In this document: positions 36,474 through 48,811 of the stretch, piece by piece
Numbering within the stretch: position 1 is the stretch's first letter
How the letters are laid out: each line of letters begins with the position of its first letter
NCBI GenBank assembly: GCA_038503065.1
Contig: JBCAMK010000020.1
Coordinates: 434,001 to 498,000, forward strand
Source of the DNA: Paragyromitra xinjiangensis
Lineage: Eukaryota; Ascomycota; Pezizomycetes; Pezizales; Discinaceae
DNA length: 64,000 bases
Reading direction: 5' to 3'
The notes under the pieces: model-generated
What the model was told of the DNA's origin: nothing
Database searches by the model: none
The model's input: the letters and a program-made list of their open reading frames with translations, nothing else
Made by a program: the position numbers and the translations under genes

Positions 36474-36893
36474 TCATTTGAACTTAAAGAGATGCCAACT
36501 TCGGCACTGGGAGATCAAATACCTAGCCTTGTCTTCACGACGCCCTCCGTCACTGATCCCGTCCTGCAACTCAAATTCCTCAAAGCCCCATTCGTCCTGA
36601 TCTGCAATTACCTGGCCATTAATTGGTGGTTTGGACTCTACTCTAGGCAAAATCACATAGGGATTTTCGCCTTTGGCGGGGTGTTGGGAGATATCAAGGT
36701 TCCAGCCAGACACGTTGAGTTTTCGGTGTGTCAGGAAATCGAGATCCAGGCAGCATTGTGCCTCCCCTTTTCTCTTCCCCTCCCCCTCATCCAACGAGCC
36801 TCACCGTTCGAAACGCTTGGATGCCCCTGATTTTTTATCCTAGTGGATAAGCGCCTCATGTGTTTCAGCTTGTCTTACGACTGCAGATACCAT
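36474..36893 (-). pseudogene. Possible broken gene of unknown family
   Basis: One minus-strand frame begins with an ATG at 36893 and reads protein-like to a stop at 36474. It is interrupted by two in-frame stops (a TAG near 36841 and a TGA near 36805). The uninterrupted distal part (106 codons) has normal amino-acid variety, with pieces such as LNVSGWNLDISQHPAKGENP, ADQDEWGFEEFELQDG and SQCRSWHLFKFK. A GTGAGG next to the second stop could instead be a donor site, so a spliced gene is an alternative. I do not recognise the family, and expression is unknown. Confidence 0.3.
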
Positions 36894-39800
36894 GTCTCTA
36901 TGACGAATCGGAAAAACAGAAAATTCCGTCGCCATTCCTAACCGGCTGATTCATAGGCTAGATCTCGGTTTTATTGGGTTCAACTTCAATGCTTCTCGAT
37001 TTTCATCTCATCTAGGCTCGGGGAAGTCTGCAGATGATGCGCCGGTGGCTTTAAGGTTTATGTTCCCTCGGGCCGTTGGGTGGCACAAAACCAACGCTGC
37101 AACAACACTGCGCGGTTATGGCTAAGGGAAAGGTCCACTAAATAATTACCAAGAGGCAACAAGCACCGATAATATGTGTCATAAAGGACGCGTAGTAGGT
37201 AGCATCGGTTCTACGTGACAGAAGAACAAGAATCTTCCCCAAACATTCTGTCAAGCACCAGTCACCAGACCTACGGAACTGCCGCCTTCGCCTTACCGAT
37301 GGAACCCTCCAGAGCGAAGACGTGGTGGTGACCAGACCCGCCTGGAAGGGCATAGCAAAAGATAATGGTCCGGAAGATACTTGGAGAAAATATTATATGA
37401 CGAAGTTATATAATGTCAGCGATCTGAAACTCTGGAAAGTTCCAGATTTTATTGCCGCCGGAACGATACCCTGATTTTACATGGCCCAAAACCGAACCAA
37501 AGCGCCTTTAACAGGAATGTAGAACAGCCCAATCCGCACTTAAGCTACAGGTAGAGCGAGTGACAGGTAGTGATGACAGCCTTACAGGTCACGATCGTGA
37601 CGAAATGCGCCAAGCTCAGCAAAAGAGATCATGCTAACGGAAAAAATCGTAAAGCCTTCCGCTACCCCGCAGCCTGGAAACCATCATGCGTACCCTGAAG
37701 AAACGATTGCATGTTGGCTCAGGTGTCAAACAACTCGGTTCCACGAACATCTTGCATATCGCGACATACTTAAGCGGCTCCCAAGTCCCTGGTATGCATG
37801 ATCGTTTACATATTTGCCGTGGTATACCTTGTTATGCTGAAGCCTCATGGCCAGTTCTGACTGTCAGAGGACCCACAAAGTGCTAACGTACCTAAACTGG
37901 TTACCCCCACATACCTCTTCAACAGTAGCTGGAAATCTTGGTCCCATCGTAATAACCCGGATCCGACCCTACCAGCACTAGTATATCGGGATATCCTTCT
38001 GTTACGACGTGTTCGTATCGTTAGGTAAAGTAAAAGCGGGGCCCACAAGGTTCTTGCCTCAAACAACAAAAGCTGCCAGTTTATCGATGTTGTTGGGCCT
38101 ACTTGCACGGGCAAAGATCTGTAAAGCTGCAAAGATTTAAGAGGCTCAACGTTTAGGTGAAAAAAACCAAGAGTGAACTTCAGCAAGTGGAAGCCCAGCA
38201 GAACAATTACAAATTCCTCGTCCTGCGCCGCCTAGGGAGTTTCGGCGGCAAATTTTTCTAATCATCTGGAGTAAAATTCTACGCGCCTAGGTTCTGCAGA
38301 GACGCTGGTTGCAAAACCCTTGCTGACACTCCAAGCGGGGCTTGTAAGCCATTAGCTCTGGTTAGCCGGACTCCGAAGATAAGATCCTGTAACCAGACTG
38401 GCGGAGCCATGGCATCATTCCACATTCTCGGAGGTGCCTTAACCGAAAATTTCTCGGCATTTTTTGCCAATGCAGTGCTAGGCCTGTGACCTTAGTTCGG
38501 CCCGAAGAGTGCCCGGCCCGCACCTTTGGCATGTGATTACTTTCAGCGGCGTTGATTCTTTTACACTCCACATCATTCTGAGCTGAGAACAGTCAATTCC
38601 GTTTGAATTTCCCAGACATAGTATTCAGAGAAAGGGTCCTCAAGGAACTGAAACTTCAGCTGAAGAATGACAAACCAACCACCACCACCTGAGACAAATT
38701 ACGAGCATTTTTTTGATCTAAGATCGATTGCGCATAGGAAAATATCATCACGAGTCTGATCCCTTAGTGCTGCTTTCGGCGATACACATATGGTGATGAA
38801 GCTGGTGAAACGAAAGTCGGCCGGCACTTAATTCTCATATCTTGTAGATCTGCATAGCATGCTCAAAAGCGCCACCATAACGACTATCAAACAGCCTTGT
38901 GAACCCGATTTTTTTCTTTTCAAAGGCACCAGGTACTCATCTCGCTAGGATGCTCAAATGATAAGCAACAGAAATTTTCTATTTGACCATATCTCTCGAC
39001 TTTGATTGGCTCGTTTCCGCCCCCCACAGATTATGGACATATCCCCAGCCCAAAACTCCAAACATACAAGAATTTGATTTGGACGACCTCACTGGTTCGT
39101 ATATTGAAGGGCTAGATATTCGTAATTACTGTCAGAGATAATCAATTTTATTGAATGAAGTGCGCATGGCTAGTGAAACACTGCTCATGGGATAAAAAAT
39201 ATTGAAACAGCAAGAGAGGGAGGCCTCCTGCCGAGCTTTCAGAAGAAAAAAATGATAAAAATATAAAGTGATATGTAAGGGAAATGAAGCAGTCTATGTG
39301 CTTGCTGAAAGCCTACTGTAAATTCTGGTTTGTGATTATGAGGATAGCCTCTTCTGTTAATTTTACAGGGTTAGGGGTTTGTCCCGACCTTAGCTAGATT
39401 CGTTGGCTACATCTAGCACTAAAATATGGTAGTACATATATACATCGTATCCTCCTTCATTCAGTATCAATTTCTCGAGCCATATAGTCCCCATTAACAT
39501 AAAAAAAATTTTCGCTGCATTGGTAGTCTAGCGCCAATTCACCAGGCATAGCTGATAAAGTTCGTGTGGAGTGTGTATATCCTCCTTTATCGCCTAGGTC
39601 AACCTGTAAGGTGCAGTACATGTAGGTTTGGATTCTATAGATACGGTACTCCTTCTATAACCTTGCCGGTTTGTAAACCCGTTCACTTTGGGCATTCAAG
39701 AGTGGCATATGGTAGAAAGACGAATTTGACTTGCCCCTCGCGACTTATAGTTATGGTGTTGCTTCTGGTTTTTCTCATGACTTCAGCAATGACAAGGGTA

Positions 39801-42800
39801 TCAAGGAAAACAGGACCAAGCTTAGCGGATATTTAGTTTTAATCTTCAATCCCCAATCCCCAATCTTTTGATAGCCTGCTGCAACCAAGATCTGAGAGAT
39901 GACCTCAACAGTGAAATCAATGGGAGCCTGAAGTAACTCTACGAATAGAACCATTTATACTCCCGAAACCTAGTTAAATAGTAATATTTCGAGGGAATTA
40001 ATTAGGGAAACTCGATCTCTAGTTTGAATAAGCTTGATGAGTTGGTTAGCCAGACGCTGATAGAAAATTAAGGATGGATACGGGAACGATATGAAACATT
40101 TGCCCGCCGAGGTTTGAGGGGCACGTGATAAATAGCCATTATTCACATTGGGCTCGGCCATCACTGATTATGTAGGAACCTATTTGATAGCTGGCGAATA
40201 TGATATATTTCCGGATAGGTGTACAAACCCCTATGACCAGATGTCACTGTGAGTTGCTCGATGGAATTGCAGTATGGGATTCGCAAATTTTCTATCCTTA
40301 GCGTTTTACCACTCCCATTAGCAGCCGCCATAGCCTAAGGGCTGGATGCGTGTATGAAGAATCTATCTATCTATCTACCCCCATTAGCAAATAACACTGG
40401 CGGGCTTAGTGTTGCAGTAAAAACGTCACAGATCACTCGAGAAAGAGGCGACCAGACCCTGTGGCCCGGCTCGTGGAGAAACAACAGTTATATCATAGGT
40501 GGCGTATAACTTGGCAAATACACCACTGAGAACCGCCTTCATTTGGCAATGGTAGCGAAAAAGTACTGGAATTAGAGAGACCTCGTGGTCCTAGGTCTCG
40601 AGGCAGCAACGGGTGATAATTCATGAACCTTCCATCACATGTGTTAGTAAGCTAAGCATGATAACTATTAGATACGAGCACAAACCAAACCACACAATAG
40701 CTAGAACTGAATAACGGACGATAAGTGTGCCATTTGAAGGCTCAAGATAATCTGCTAGAGAAAAAAAGAGAAAAAAAGAGACTATGCCTATCGAATGGGC
40801 TTATCGTTGAATTTAGTCATGCAATATCACTCGAAAGGCGCAAGGTCTCGCCCCGAGGCTTCATAAATTAGCCCCGAGACGCTCCATTTCACCAATATAA
40901 TTGCCTTTTTTGAGACGGCAAGCCCAATTTTGTGCATAAAACTGACACGAAGTTGAAATATCACGGGTCAGCTATCAAAATAACGTCTTTCTACCTCAAG
41001 TCATTCGTTAACCAGCAACTTCCAACCCCGAGACTTCCTAGGTCTTGTCTACATATATATGTGCTAGGCCGTCCGTGATAGTAATACATATTTAAATCGT
41101 CCTTGAAGTCAAGTTAGACGACTTGACACAGGCCATCTACTTTTTGGGAGTTTAATGGACAGATTCAGCTTATTTGACCAGTTGGTATGCTTCTTAGTAC
41201 CTTTTCTCTTCCCTTCTCAATCCTCTCCCATCTAGAGAAAATGGTATGGCTTCGGCAAGAATGAAGAGAGTCGAAGGCCTCTCAAGGCAATTAGTTAAAT
41301 TTCGAAACAAATGCTACATTCCAATTAATAAGGGTACCAGTCATAAAATCTTGGTTAGGCTGATCTCATAGTTGCCTCGCCATCCCACAATCACGGAATG
41401 GGAGGTTATAATACGGGCTTCCAAAAGCCAACACCGTGAGAAACTAATATTGTTGAGATTCTAAATCTAGTGGCACAATAAAGCTCGATTCGGCCTGTAA
41501 TCTATATAAATCCCGCAGGAGGTTATCCCGTATGAGACTTAAGCCTATAAGAGATCCAAAGAATGGAAGTTAGTGTAAGAAACATCAGGCCGTTATATCG
41601 GTTGTGAAGAGCCTTACTCTAGTAGCTACAGCGATCCAAAGTAATATTGTTTGTTTGTGTACCCATATGTAGACAAAAGCGTACAAGGCGGAAAATTGGA
41701 GTAGGCAGAGTATCGAAAAAGAACCTTTCGCACTTTAGCTTCTGTGGCTAAGTACTCGCCCAACTTCACCCACATACACTTGTAGATGGACAGACGTATG
41801 CCGCTTTTATGCGCCACCCCCACTAGAACCAACAAAGTATCACTTTGTGCTTTTACAACACTCATAACCCTCGACATTGTGTATTTGAAGTTCCAATTCG
41901 GTTCGTTGTGAACAAATAACAGTCATTGGTGAGAGACAAAATTTGCCAGCAAAAACAGGTATCCTCCCGAAGGCCTTGGTCCAGACTTGTGGATACAGAG
42001 GGAAGGACGTCAAACATCTCAGCTAAAAGAAATTCTAGGCTCACTAAACTCTTCCGCTCTTCTTGTTGGGCTTTTAGCTTCGTGTCTAGCCCTGGCCCCT
42101 GGAGATTTCTACGCACCAGCAAGCTAGAGATAATAAAGAATGACTTATTCTCGCTAATCTGTGACCGAATACGGTGTATCTCCACCGAGGTTGACGACTT
42201 ACCAAACATGCGATGATGAATCGCAGGCGATCAATCGAAACCTACAGGGTTCCAACCTTGTCACCAAGCTTTCTCGGTGCGTTCATGTAAGCCTAGAAAC
42301 CCCATCACGTTGGGTTTTACAGTCGATTCAGTGAGCACGGCACAATCGATCACCGATCATACTAAGTCACTCGGTTTATATATACCGCACGGACCCACTT
42401 TTGACTCTGGCAAAGCCCAGACCACCGCTTTCACCCCTTTTACTGGATTCCGCCCATAGCTCACATTTAAACTTAACAGGCGGGTAATGAAACATCCAAA
42501 GACATTTCTCCATGTCTGACGATAGGGCGAGACCACTCAAGTATTTTTGTGGGCAACGGGCGAGCGGCTATGGGTATTTCCATAGCCGTTATTTGCATCT
42601 TTTGTGTTTATCCACTGAATCACAGCCCATTGCACTCTGAAATCCGACTTGTTTAGATTCGGTAGCATTGTCCTTTCCCCGAAGTCCTGACACAAAACTA
42701 ACAACAGCACGGGAGGGTTCTCATACCCCCTACTTAGGTGCTTTCGGCGGTTGAGGGCGAACCACTAGGAGAGTGAGTTAAAAATGCCAAATTGTGGTTT

Positions 42801-43319
42801 TCTAGATTCACTTCGGTCAAAAGGAAACCGATTTTATTGGGCAAAAAATATGAGTGCAGAAAACACGAAATTACTGCACCACAGCTATCGCAACTTTCCC
42901 CTGTCTTTCAGGAACCTTCGAGGCTTGGCACACAATGTGTTGGCAATCTAGCTTCTCATCTCAACATCGTGAGTATTCCGGCTAAGTTAGATAACGATAA
43001 GGCTTCAGATCTTGTAGCCCCGATCGCCTAGATCCGACGACGAAGCTGCTCGTGATAACGAAGGCCAATTATTTAAAGTTTCTGGTTAAGGAGATCTGCA
43101 GTTATTGATTAGCTAGAAGATTGAGCTCTATCCTAATCCCCTTGGCGCCACACGTGGAAACTTTTGAACTCCCTGGACAAGCTTGTCTTGCGAGTTTTTC
43201 GAAAATCTCGAAAATCTTAGGAATGGCGATTTCTTCCTCTAAATGGCTTGTTATCTCGCTACTTACTGACGCCAGTTTCTAAATGTTTACGCCTGAAAAT
43301 ACAAGACAACTACCTCGAG
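36894..43319. other. Gene desert, left part
   Basis: No convincing gene. Frames of 60-115 codons occur (for example minus 41862-42209 and plus 41926-42216, which overlap each other), but none carries a motif I recognise. A+T content is higher than in the gene islands and stops are dense, which fits old, mutated repeats. A short CTAT microsatellite lies at about 40363-40376. Confidence 0.5.
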
Positions 43320-43815
43320 TGTTGTATTGAGCTATGGTACTTGACAGGAGTCTATGGCCAAATACTATTAGAAAAAGGTGCTAAGCCTTCTTGTAGTAAT
43401 TAAGAATATTCACCGAGCGCCAGCGGAGTGTAATGATAAGGCACTTACGTGACTTTTCATAGGCTATACCATTGGAGAAAGGAGCTAACACAACTGTATA
43501 ATTATTGATATAAATGGTTAAGGAGGTACGATTCTTCGTATAGCTACATTCTAGTGAAACGATGTAGCGGTTAGATTGCTACTAGAGAATAGAGTTGCTA
43601 ATACCAAAGGAGTGATTTCCACGAATTCTACTAAACACGATGGTTTGTCATGTCACAACCTACTCAAGTTAGTCACGAGACTGCTTGATCATGGGATTAA
43701 TGTCTTCGTATCTAACATCCACGGCTTCACGTCATTCCTCCTGGCTAGGAGAGCCGCATCTAGATCTATAGTCAGCTTACTATTAGGCAAGAGCGCATCA
43801 ACCCCGATATAAGTG
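43320..43815 (+). pseudogene. Decayed ankyrin-repeat gene fragment
   Basis: Four ankyrin-like repeat ends can be read on the plus strand in shifting frames. ILLEKGAKPS lies near 43366, PLEKGANTTV near 43470 (another frame), AVRLLLENRVANTKG near 43567, and LVTRLLDHGINVFVSNIHGF followed by SIVSLLLGKSAS at 43670-43800. The roughly 100-nt spacing equals one 33-residue ankyrin unit. In-frame stops such as the TAA after PSCSN, together with frame changes, show that the gene is broken. Ankyrin genes are abundant in repeat-rich fungal genomes. Which protein the fragment came from cannot be told. Confidence 0.6.
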
Positions 43816-46800
43816 CCGCGCTCCAACGTATATGGCACACCCAACCGCGGAGAAAACGAGAAACATAGCAGCTGAGTATTGGGCGCGCGGACTTAGTTCG
43901 AATTCTGCGAATACGGAACCGCTCTTAACATTGCAATGGGAAATAGCTCTGCGCATCGTAGTCACGTTTAGTCATTAGTGTTGGGTGGGTATGCGCGTTG
44001 CATACCAACCTAGACAGATGGATTTCGCAGGGCTCAAGACGGAGATGATGATCGTAGGGATTAGCGTGCTCGGTCACGGCTTAGCAAATTGGTCGATCCC
44101 TGTGCGTAAGCCACTTGCTAATACCGAGGCACACAGGATATATGATAATTCTCTTTGCCACAAGGAAATTTTGGCTTTATTTCTCGTAATCATAGAGTAT
44201 GATTAATTTACTAAGCGTATCATTTTCAGGTTCGTGAGGTCAGGAAAAGGGTCTTTATGGGTGACACGTTCAGTCCTATACCCACATTGTACCTTTAGGT
44301 GTCGTTACGTATCCTCGTGTTCATTTGGCCAGTATAGGATGATAACTCTGATCTTAATTATCCCAGCAAACTAAACTAGCACTGAAGAATTCGCACTAAT
44401 CTCTGCTCCCAAGGCGTCAAATTACATGTACCTCCGATTCGGGTTACTTCTAAGGGGTGCTCGGTGTCTCGCGTTCCTTTTCTCCTCTCTGTTTAGCTAA
44501 GGTGCATAGCACTTCGAGTCAGGTCGTTCTTATTCATAAAGCCTAGTGCGGTGTTAATTTACATGATAAGCCGCGCGTAGATGTCAGACGCCGCGTTTCC
44601 ACATCTTGGATGACGTTGCTTGGTGGCTTGGTAACTATCGAGTGATTTCCCGTGAAAGTCAGTAGTACCTCCCGGATCCAAGGGAGTCCATCCGGACAAG
44701 TGGACCTTCGAGAGTAAGATGTGGAGACCATCGCTAATCGCGAGTGTTTCTTATCGACGGATGTTGGAAAGCCTCAGGGAAGTTTTCAACAGTGAAGTTT
44801 CAAAGACAGCTATGTGGGGGATCGACGGAAGTGCGTCCATGGAACGTTTGTTGTTTCTAGTAAATTAAAAACGGCTCTTCGGCGCTGTTTAAACCCGTTC
44901 ACCTAACCCTGGGGGTGCATGGATCACAGGGAGAACCCCACAACAGTCGCTTACGGTTGATGGTAAACAATAGTGATCTGAGAGGAGTGGTTTTTGAGCT
45001 CAAACCGACGATACAAACGCCACTCGCTGCCTCAAGTGGAGATTGGCAAATTTAAATACTCTTTGCGCGCGCGCACTGTCTCGTTTGAAGTTGTGATCAA
45101 CATCTGAGACTTTGATAGTTGTTTCGTAATAAGTCGTGCTTTTGCGGCTTGTAAACTCCCGACTGCATGCAGTTTCGCTTGCACTTTCTTAGCCCAGGTC
45201 TGGACCCCCCCGACTACCCCTAAAGTTTTAGTACATATCACGAAATCCTCAACAAAGAAGAAGGTGCATTCGTAAAGTGTGTGATATCAGCCTTTTCGGC
45301 TATGCGTTGCACTCTACTCGGTCAGCACATTCGTCATAGGTATTTAGATATTGAAATTCAATATTCGAGATGGTAATGGGCCGTTATGGAATCTTGAGAT
45401 ATTCGTATCGGTTGCTATAATTCGGCAAATGGAGGAAGGTATGGGGTCGTACGATGCGGTTCGGTTTCTGGCGTTCCGGGGATTTTCAATGCGATAAGCG
45501 GTGCATTACCTTGGCAAGCTTATTTTTATTTTTTTCTTTGCTCACTCGTTCGCACATAGACCTCAACCACAGGAAGTTCGAATTTAGGGTATTTTCAGTT
45601 GTATAGAGGTTTTCTACATATGCACTACTTGGGGCTTTTTTTTTTACAGAGATAATCTGCAGGTACCAGCTGGCCGAAGAGGTCACCAGCTGTTCGATGC
45701 CCTAGGTGGTGTTTAAGTTTTGGGTTCGAATAGGTGTGGACCAGTAGTCTTGCTCACCGAAATGCCAGTTGCGCCGACCGATCGGCTGGGAAGAGGAGGC
45801 GGAGGGGGCGGTTGGACATGGCAATGCGCTGCGGCAGATCATAGTTTCTTTACTCCTTGCTCCTTTCAATTTTTATTGTTTTTTTGGATTGATCCGCTGG
45901 CCTGGACCATCATCAGGATGAGGCTGTCAAAGGTCAATCATTATTTTTCGCCATTATGCAGGCGTTTCTTAAATTTAATGTCAATATTTATGCCGGATTT
46001 TTGCCCGGGGGGGAGGAATTTTGATAGGAGAGGGTCATATGCAGCCACTTTTCCAAGGTTTTTCGGTTAGGGGGCAATAAATAATGTTGCACCAAACAAC
46101 TCACGCGGGCGAGTGCCCAGCAATCGCTCAGGCCAGAAATAAATTTTGAGAGTGGGTCTCGAGACAGACTTCGACTTGTCCCAGAGAGAAACAGCAGGAG
46201 TCTGCTCTGCCTGCACCTGCACCAGACTAGGCCCAGCTAACCAGAAGCTCCCATTTGTTTCCTCCGCCACCCACCATCACCACCGAGCTTCACGCGAGTC
46301 TTTCGCTCGTTCGTTCGCTCGCTCGCTCGTTCTCTTTGTTGAGACTTTTTTTATTTTTATTTTCTTTCCTTCTTTCTCACTCTCGTTCTCTCTCCACGTT
46401 TTCTCCTATTCGGTTTCTGGTTGACACGCCAGGTAGAGCATGGCTTAGCTGGAAAAAAAAGACAAAACAGAGAAACCACCATATTGTTTGCCTCCTTCTC
46501 CATATCAATCACCAACAACTCGACTCCCCCCTCATCCTCTTCCTCCCAACTCCCCCTCCCTGATAGCTTGACTTCCTGGTTCCACGCTGCTACCGGAAGC
46601 TGCCCAAGATCATTGCCCTTCCCCGCATCCCTCACCCCTCCCCACTATCAGCATAACATCAGCTGCTTCTCTCTTCAGGGATATCTCCACATATTTTCAA
46701 TCCACCCGTGCTTCCCTCATCAGTGATATCAACTTCTTCATCCCATCCCCTTCCCCCATATTTACGGCTTCGGCATCTCCTCAGTGCTACCCCTCACTCG

Positions 46801-47014
46801 TTTACCTTCATCCCGCATCAGGTTTTCTTCGTGATCTTGCTGTATTGGAGTCTCGTGGACATTCTGCATTTTTAGTTGGACCGGAATCCCCTTCCCCTAG
46901 CGGCAATCTCCGGTTTTTTGGTCTCTCTATTTCTTCAACCATCACCAAAAAAAAACTATCACCGTGTTTCAAGGTCAAAAATAATCAGCGCTTCTTTCTT
47001 TCTTTGACAGCAAC
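43816..47014. other. Gene desert, right part, and F-box gene leader
   Basis: No gene is supported between 43816 and about 46100. From about 46240 to the start codon at 47015 lies a long pyrimidine-rich leader with a CGCT/CGTT microsatellite at about 46306-46330. It may include 5' UTR introns of the F-box gene; an acceptor-like TTTGACAG sits six bases before the ATG. Confidence 0.5.
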
Positions 47015-48811
47015 ATGGCCGATACCCCTACTCACCCAGTAACCCGGTCAAAGTCTACCCTGAAGCACTTCCCGTCGTACATGTCGCTCTCTTTCTCCAC
47101 CAGCAGACTCTCCCTGTCTGAGCCCATAGGAGCCCGCCATGAGACCGCCCACGTCACCGATGCTTCTTCTTCGAGACTAGAGACTTTCTGCTCTCACCCA
47201 ATTAAGCGAACCAGCAACAGTGTCCGAAGACTACTTCAGAAGGCCTCCCAGTCCCTCCGCTTCTCCACCGGGAACGAACAGTCGGGCGTGATCCACGGTA
47301 TGAAGAAAGAGAAAGGAAAGTTCACACTTGGAGATGGAGAGAGTGGCATCGGCATCGACGAGAAGGAGATCGAGGACTGGTCCTCTGCTGTGGACACAAC
47401 TGTTGTCAGGAAAGGTTCGATTGTGTTACGTCCTCCTGGTGTGTGATTGTTGATGTTGACATTCTTGCGAATAGACTTTGTTAAGATACTCCCGTCGGAA
47501 ATTACTGCTCATATCCTGTCATTCCTTGACCATCAAAGCTTGCTGAATTGCGAATCGGTATCACACTCCTGGCTGAATGCTGCACGCGATCGCCATGTTT
47601 GGCGCAACGTGTTTCGGGATGCACATGGGCCCTGGAAGTCAAGACCTGGGAACGACTGGAAGAAGATGTTTGAAGTTAGACAGGAGCTTAATCATCGGTG
47701 GGAACAGGGTCAGGTTACGGCCAAATACTTGAAAGGCCATACCGACAGCGTGTATTGTGTGCAATTTGATGAGTATGTCAATCCACCCACGAAAAGAAAC
47801 CTCCCTAGAGCAGGGTAAGAACTTTTTTGTCTACAACCATACTGACCCCTGCTATAGTAACAAGATTATCACGGGCTCAAGAGACAAAACTATCAGGGTA
47901 TGGAATATTGCTACTGGGGAATGTCTGAAGGTCCTCGGTCAACCTCCCCGGAATTCTATCTTTGGAAGCTCGAACGACATGGTCGCTCCCCGGACTAGCT
48001 CCTCAGATTACCATCATGCTTCGGTTTTGTGCCTTCAATTCGACGATGAAATTCTTGTTTCTGGTTCCTCCGACCATACTTGCATTGTTTGGTCTTTGCC
48101 TTCATACACTTCAATTATGCGTCTTAGTGAACATACCGCAGGTGTTCTCGACGTATGTTTCGATAAGAAACACATTGTCTCATGCTCGAAAGACACTACT
48201 ATCTGCATCTGGGATCGCAAGACTGGCAAGCTTCTTCGCCGACTTACTGGCCATAGAGGTCCTGTAAATGCGATTGCAATCCGTGGAAATCTCATTGTCA
48301 GCGCTTCCGGCGATGCTTTGATCAAACTGTGGAACGTAGACACGGGGAAATGTGTTCGGGATTTCACAGGCCACAACAGAGGTCTTGCTTGTGTTCAGTT
48401 TAGCGAAGATGCAAAGACTATCGTGAGCGGTGGCAACGACCAGGACATCAGAGTTTGGGATGCAACCAATGGGGAATGCCTTAGAGTATTGCAAGGCCAT
48501 CAATTGTTGGTTCGCACCCTGCATTTAGATTCACGAAATAGGCGGATTGTCTCTGGATCTTATGATCAGGTTAGTATTCTCCAGATTTAGATTACATAGA
48601 TAAGATACTGATTTCTGTGTTCTAGAGCGTGAAAGTCTGGGATCTGGATACAGGAAAGCTCTTCCTTGACATCCAACGATTCCATTCAACCTGGATCTTG
48701 TCTGCCAAAGCGGATTACAGGAGAATCATCAGTACAAGTCAGGATAACCGGACTCTAGTGTTGGACTTCAGTACTGGAATAAAGGACTTAGAAGTCCTAG
48801 ACAATCCGTGA
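47015..48811 (+). CDS. F-box/WD40 substrate-adaptor protein
   Basis: Predicted 539 residues in four exons, with introns at 47439-47474, 47773-47857 and 48570-48625. A basic, Ser/Thr-rich N-terminus of about 140 residues precedes an F-box at about 142-190 (ILPSEITAHILSFLDHQSLL, SVSHSWLNAARDRHVWRNVF). Seven WD40 blades then run from about 229 (LKGHTDSVYCVQFD, GSRDKTIRVWN, GSSDHTCIVW, SCSKDTTICIWD, ASGDALIKLWN, GGNDQDIRVWD, SGSYDQSVKVWD). Proteins of this layout are SCF ubiquitin-ligase receptors: the F-box binds Skp1 and the propeller binds the target. It matches a conserved ascomycete F-box/WD40 group and not clearly Met30 or Cdc4, so no symbol is given. The first intron is only 36 nt as drawn; a donor at 47415 would give a 60-nt intron in the same phase. 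Confidence 0.88.

Noticed and set aside
41862..42216. Overlapping 96- and 115-codon frames on opposite strands
   Set aside because: Neither shows a family motif, and they overlap almost fully, so both cannot be supported.
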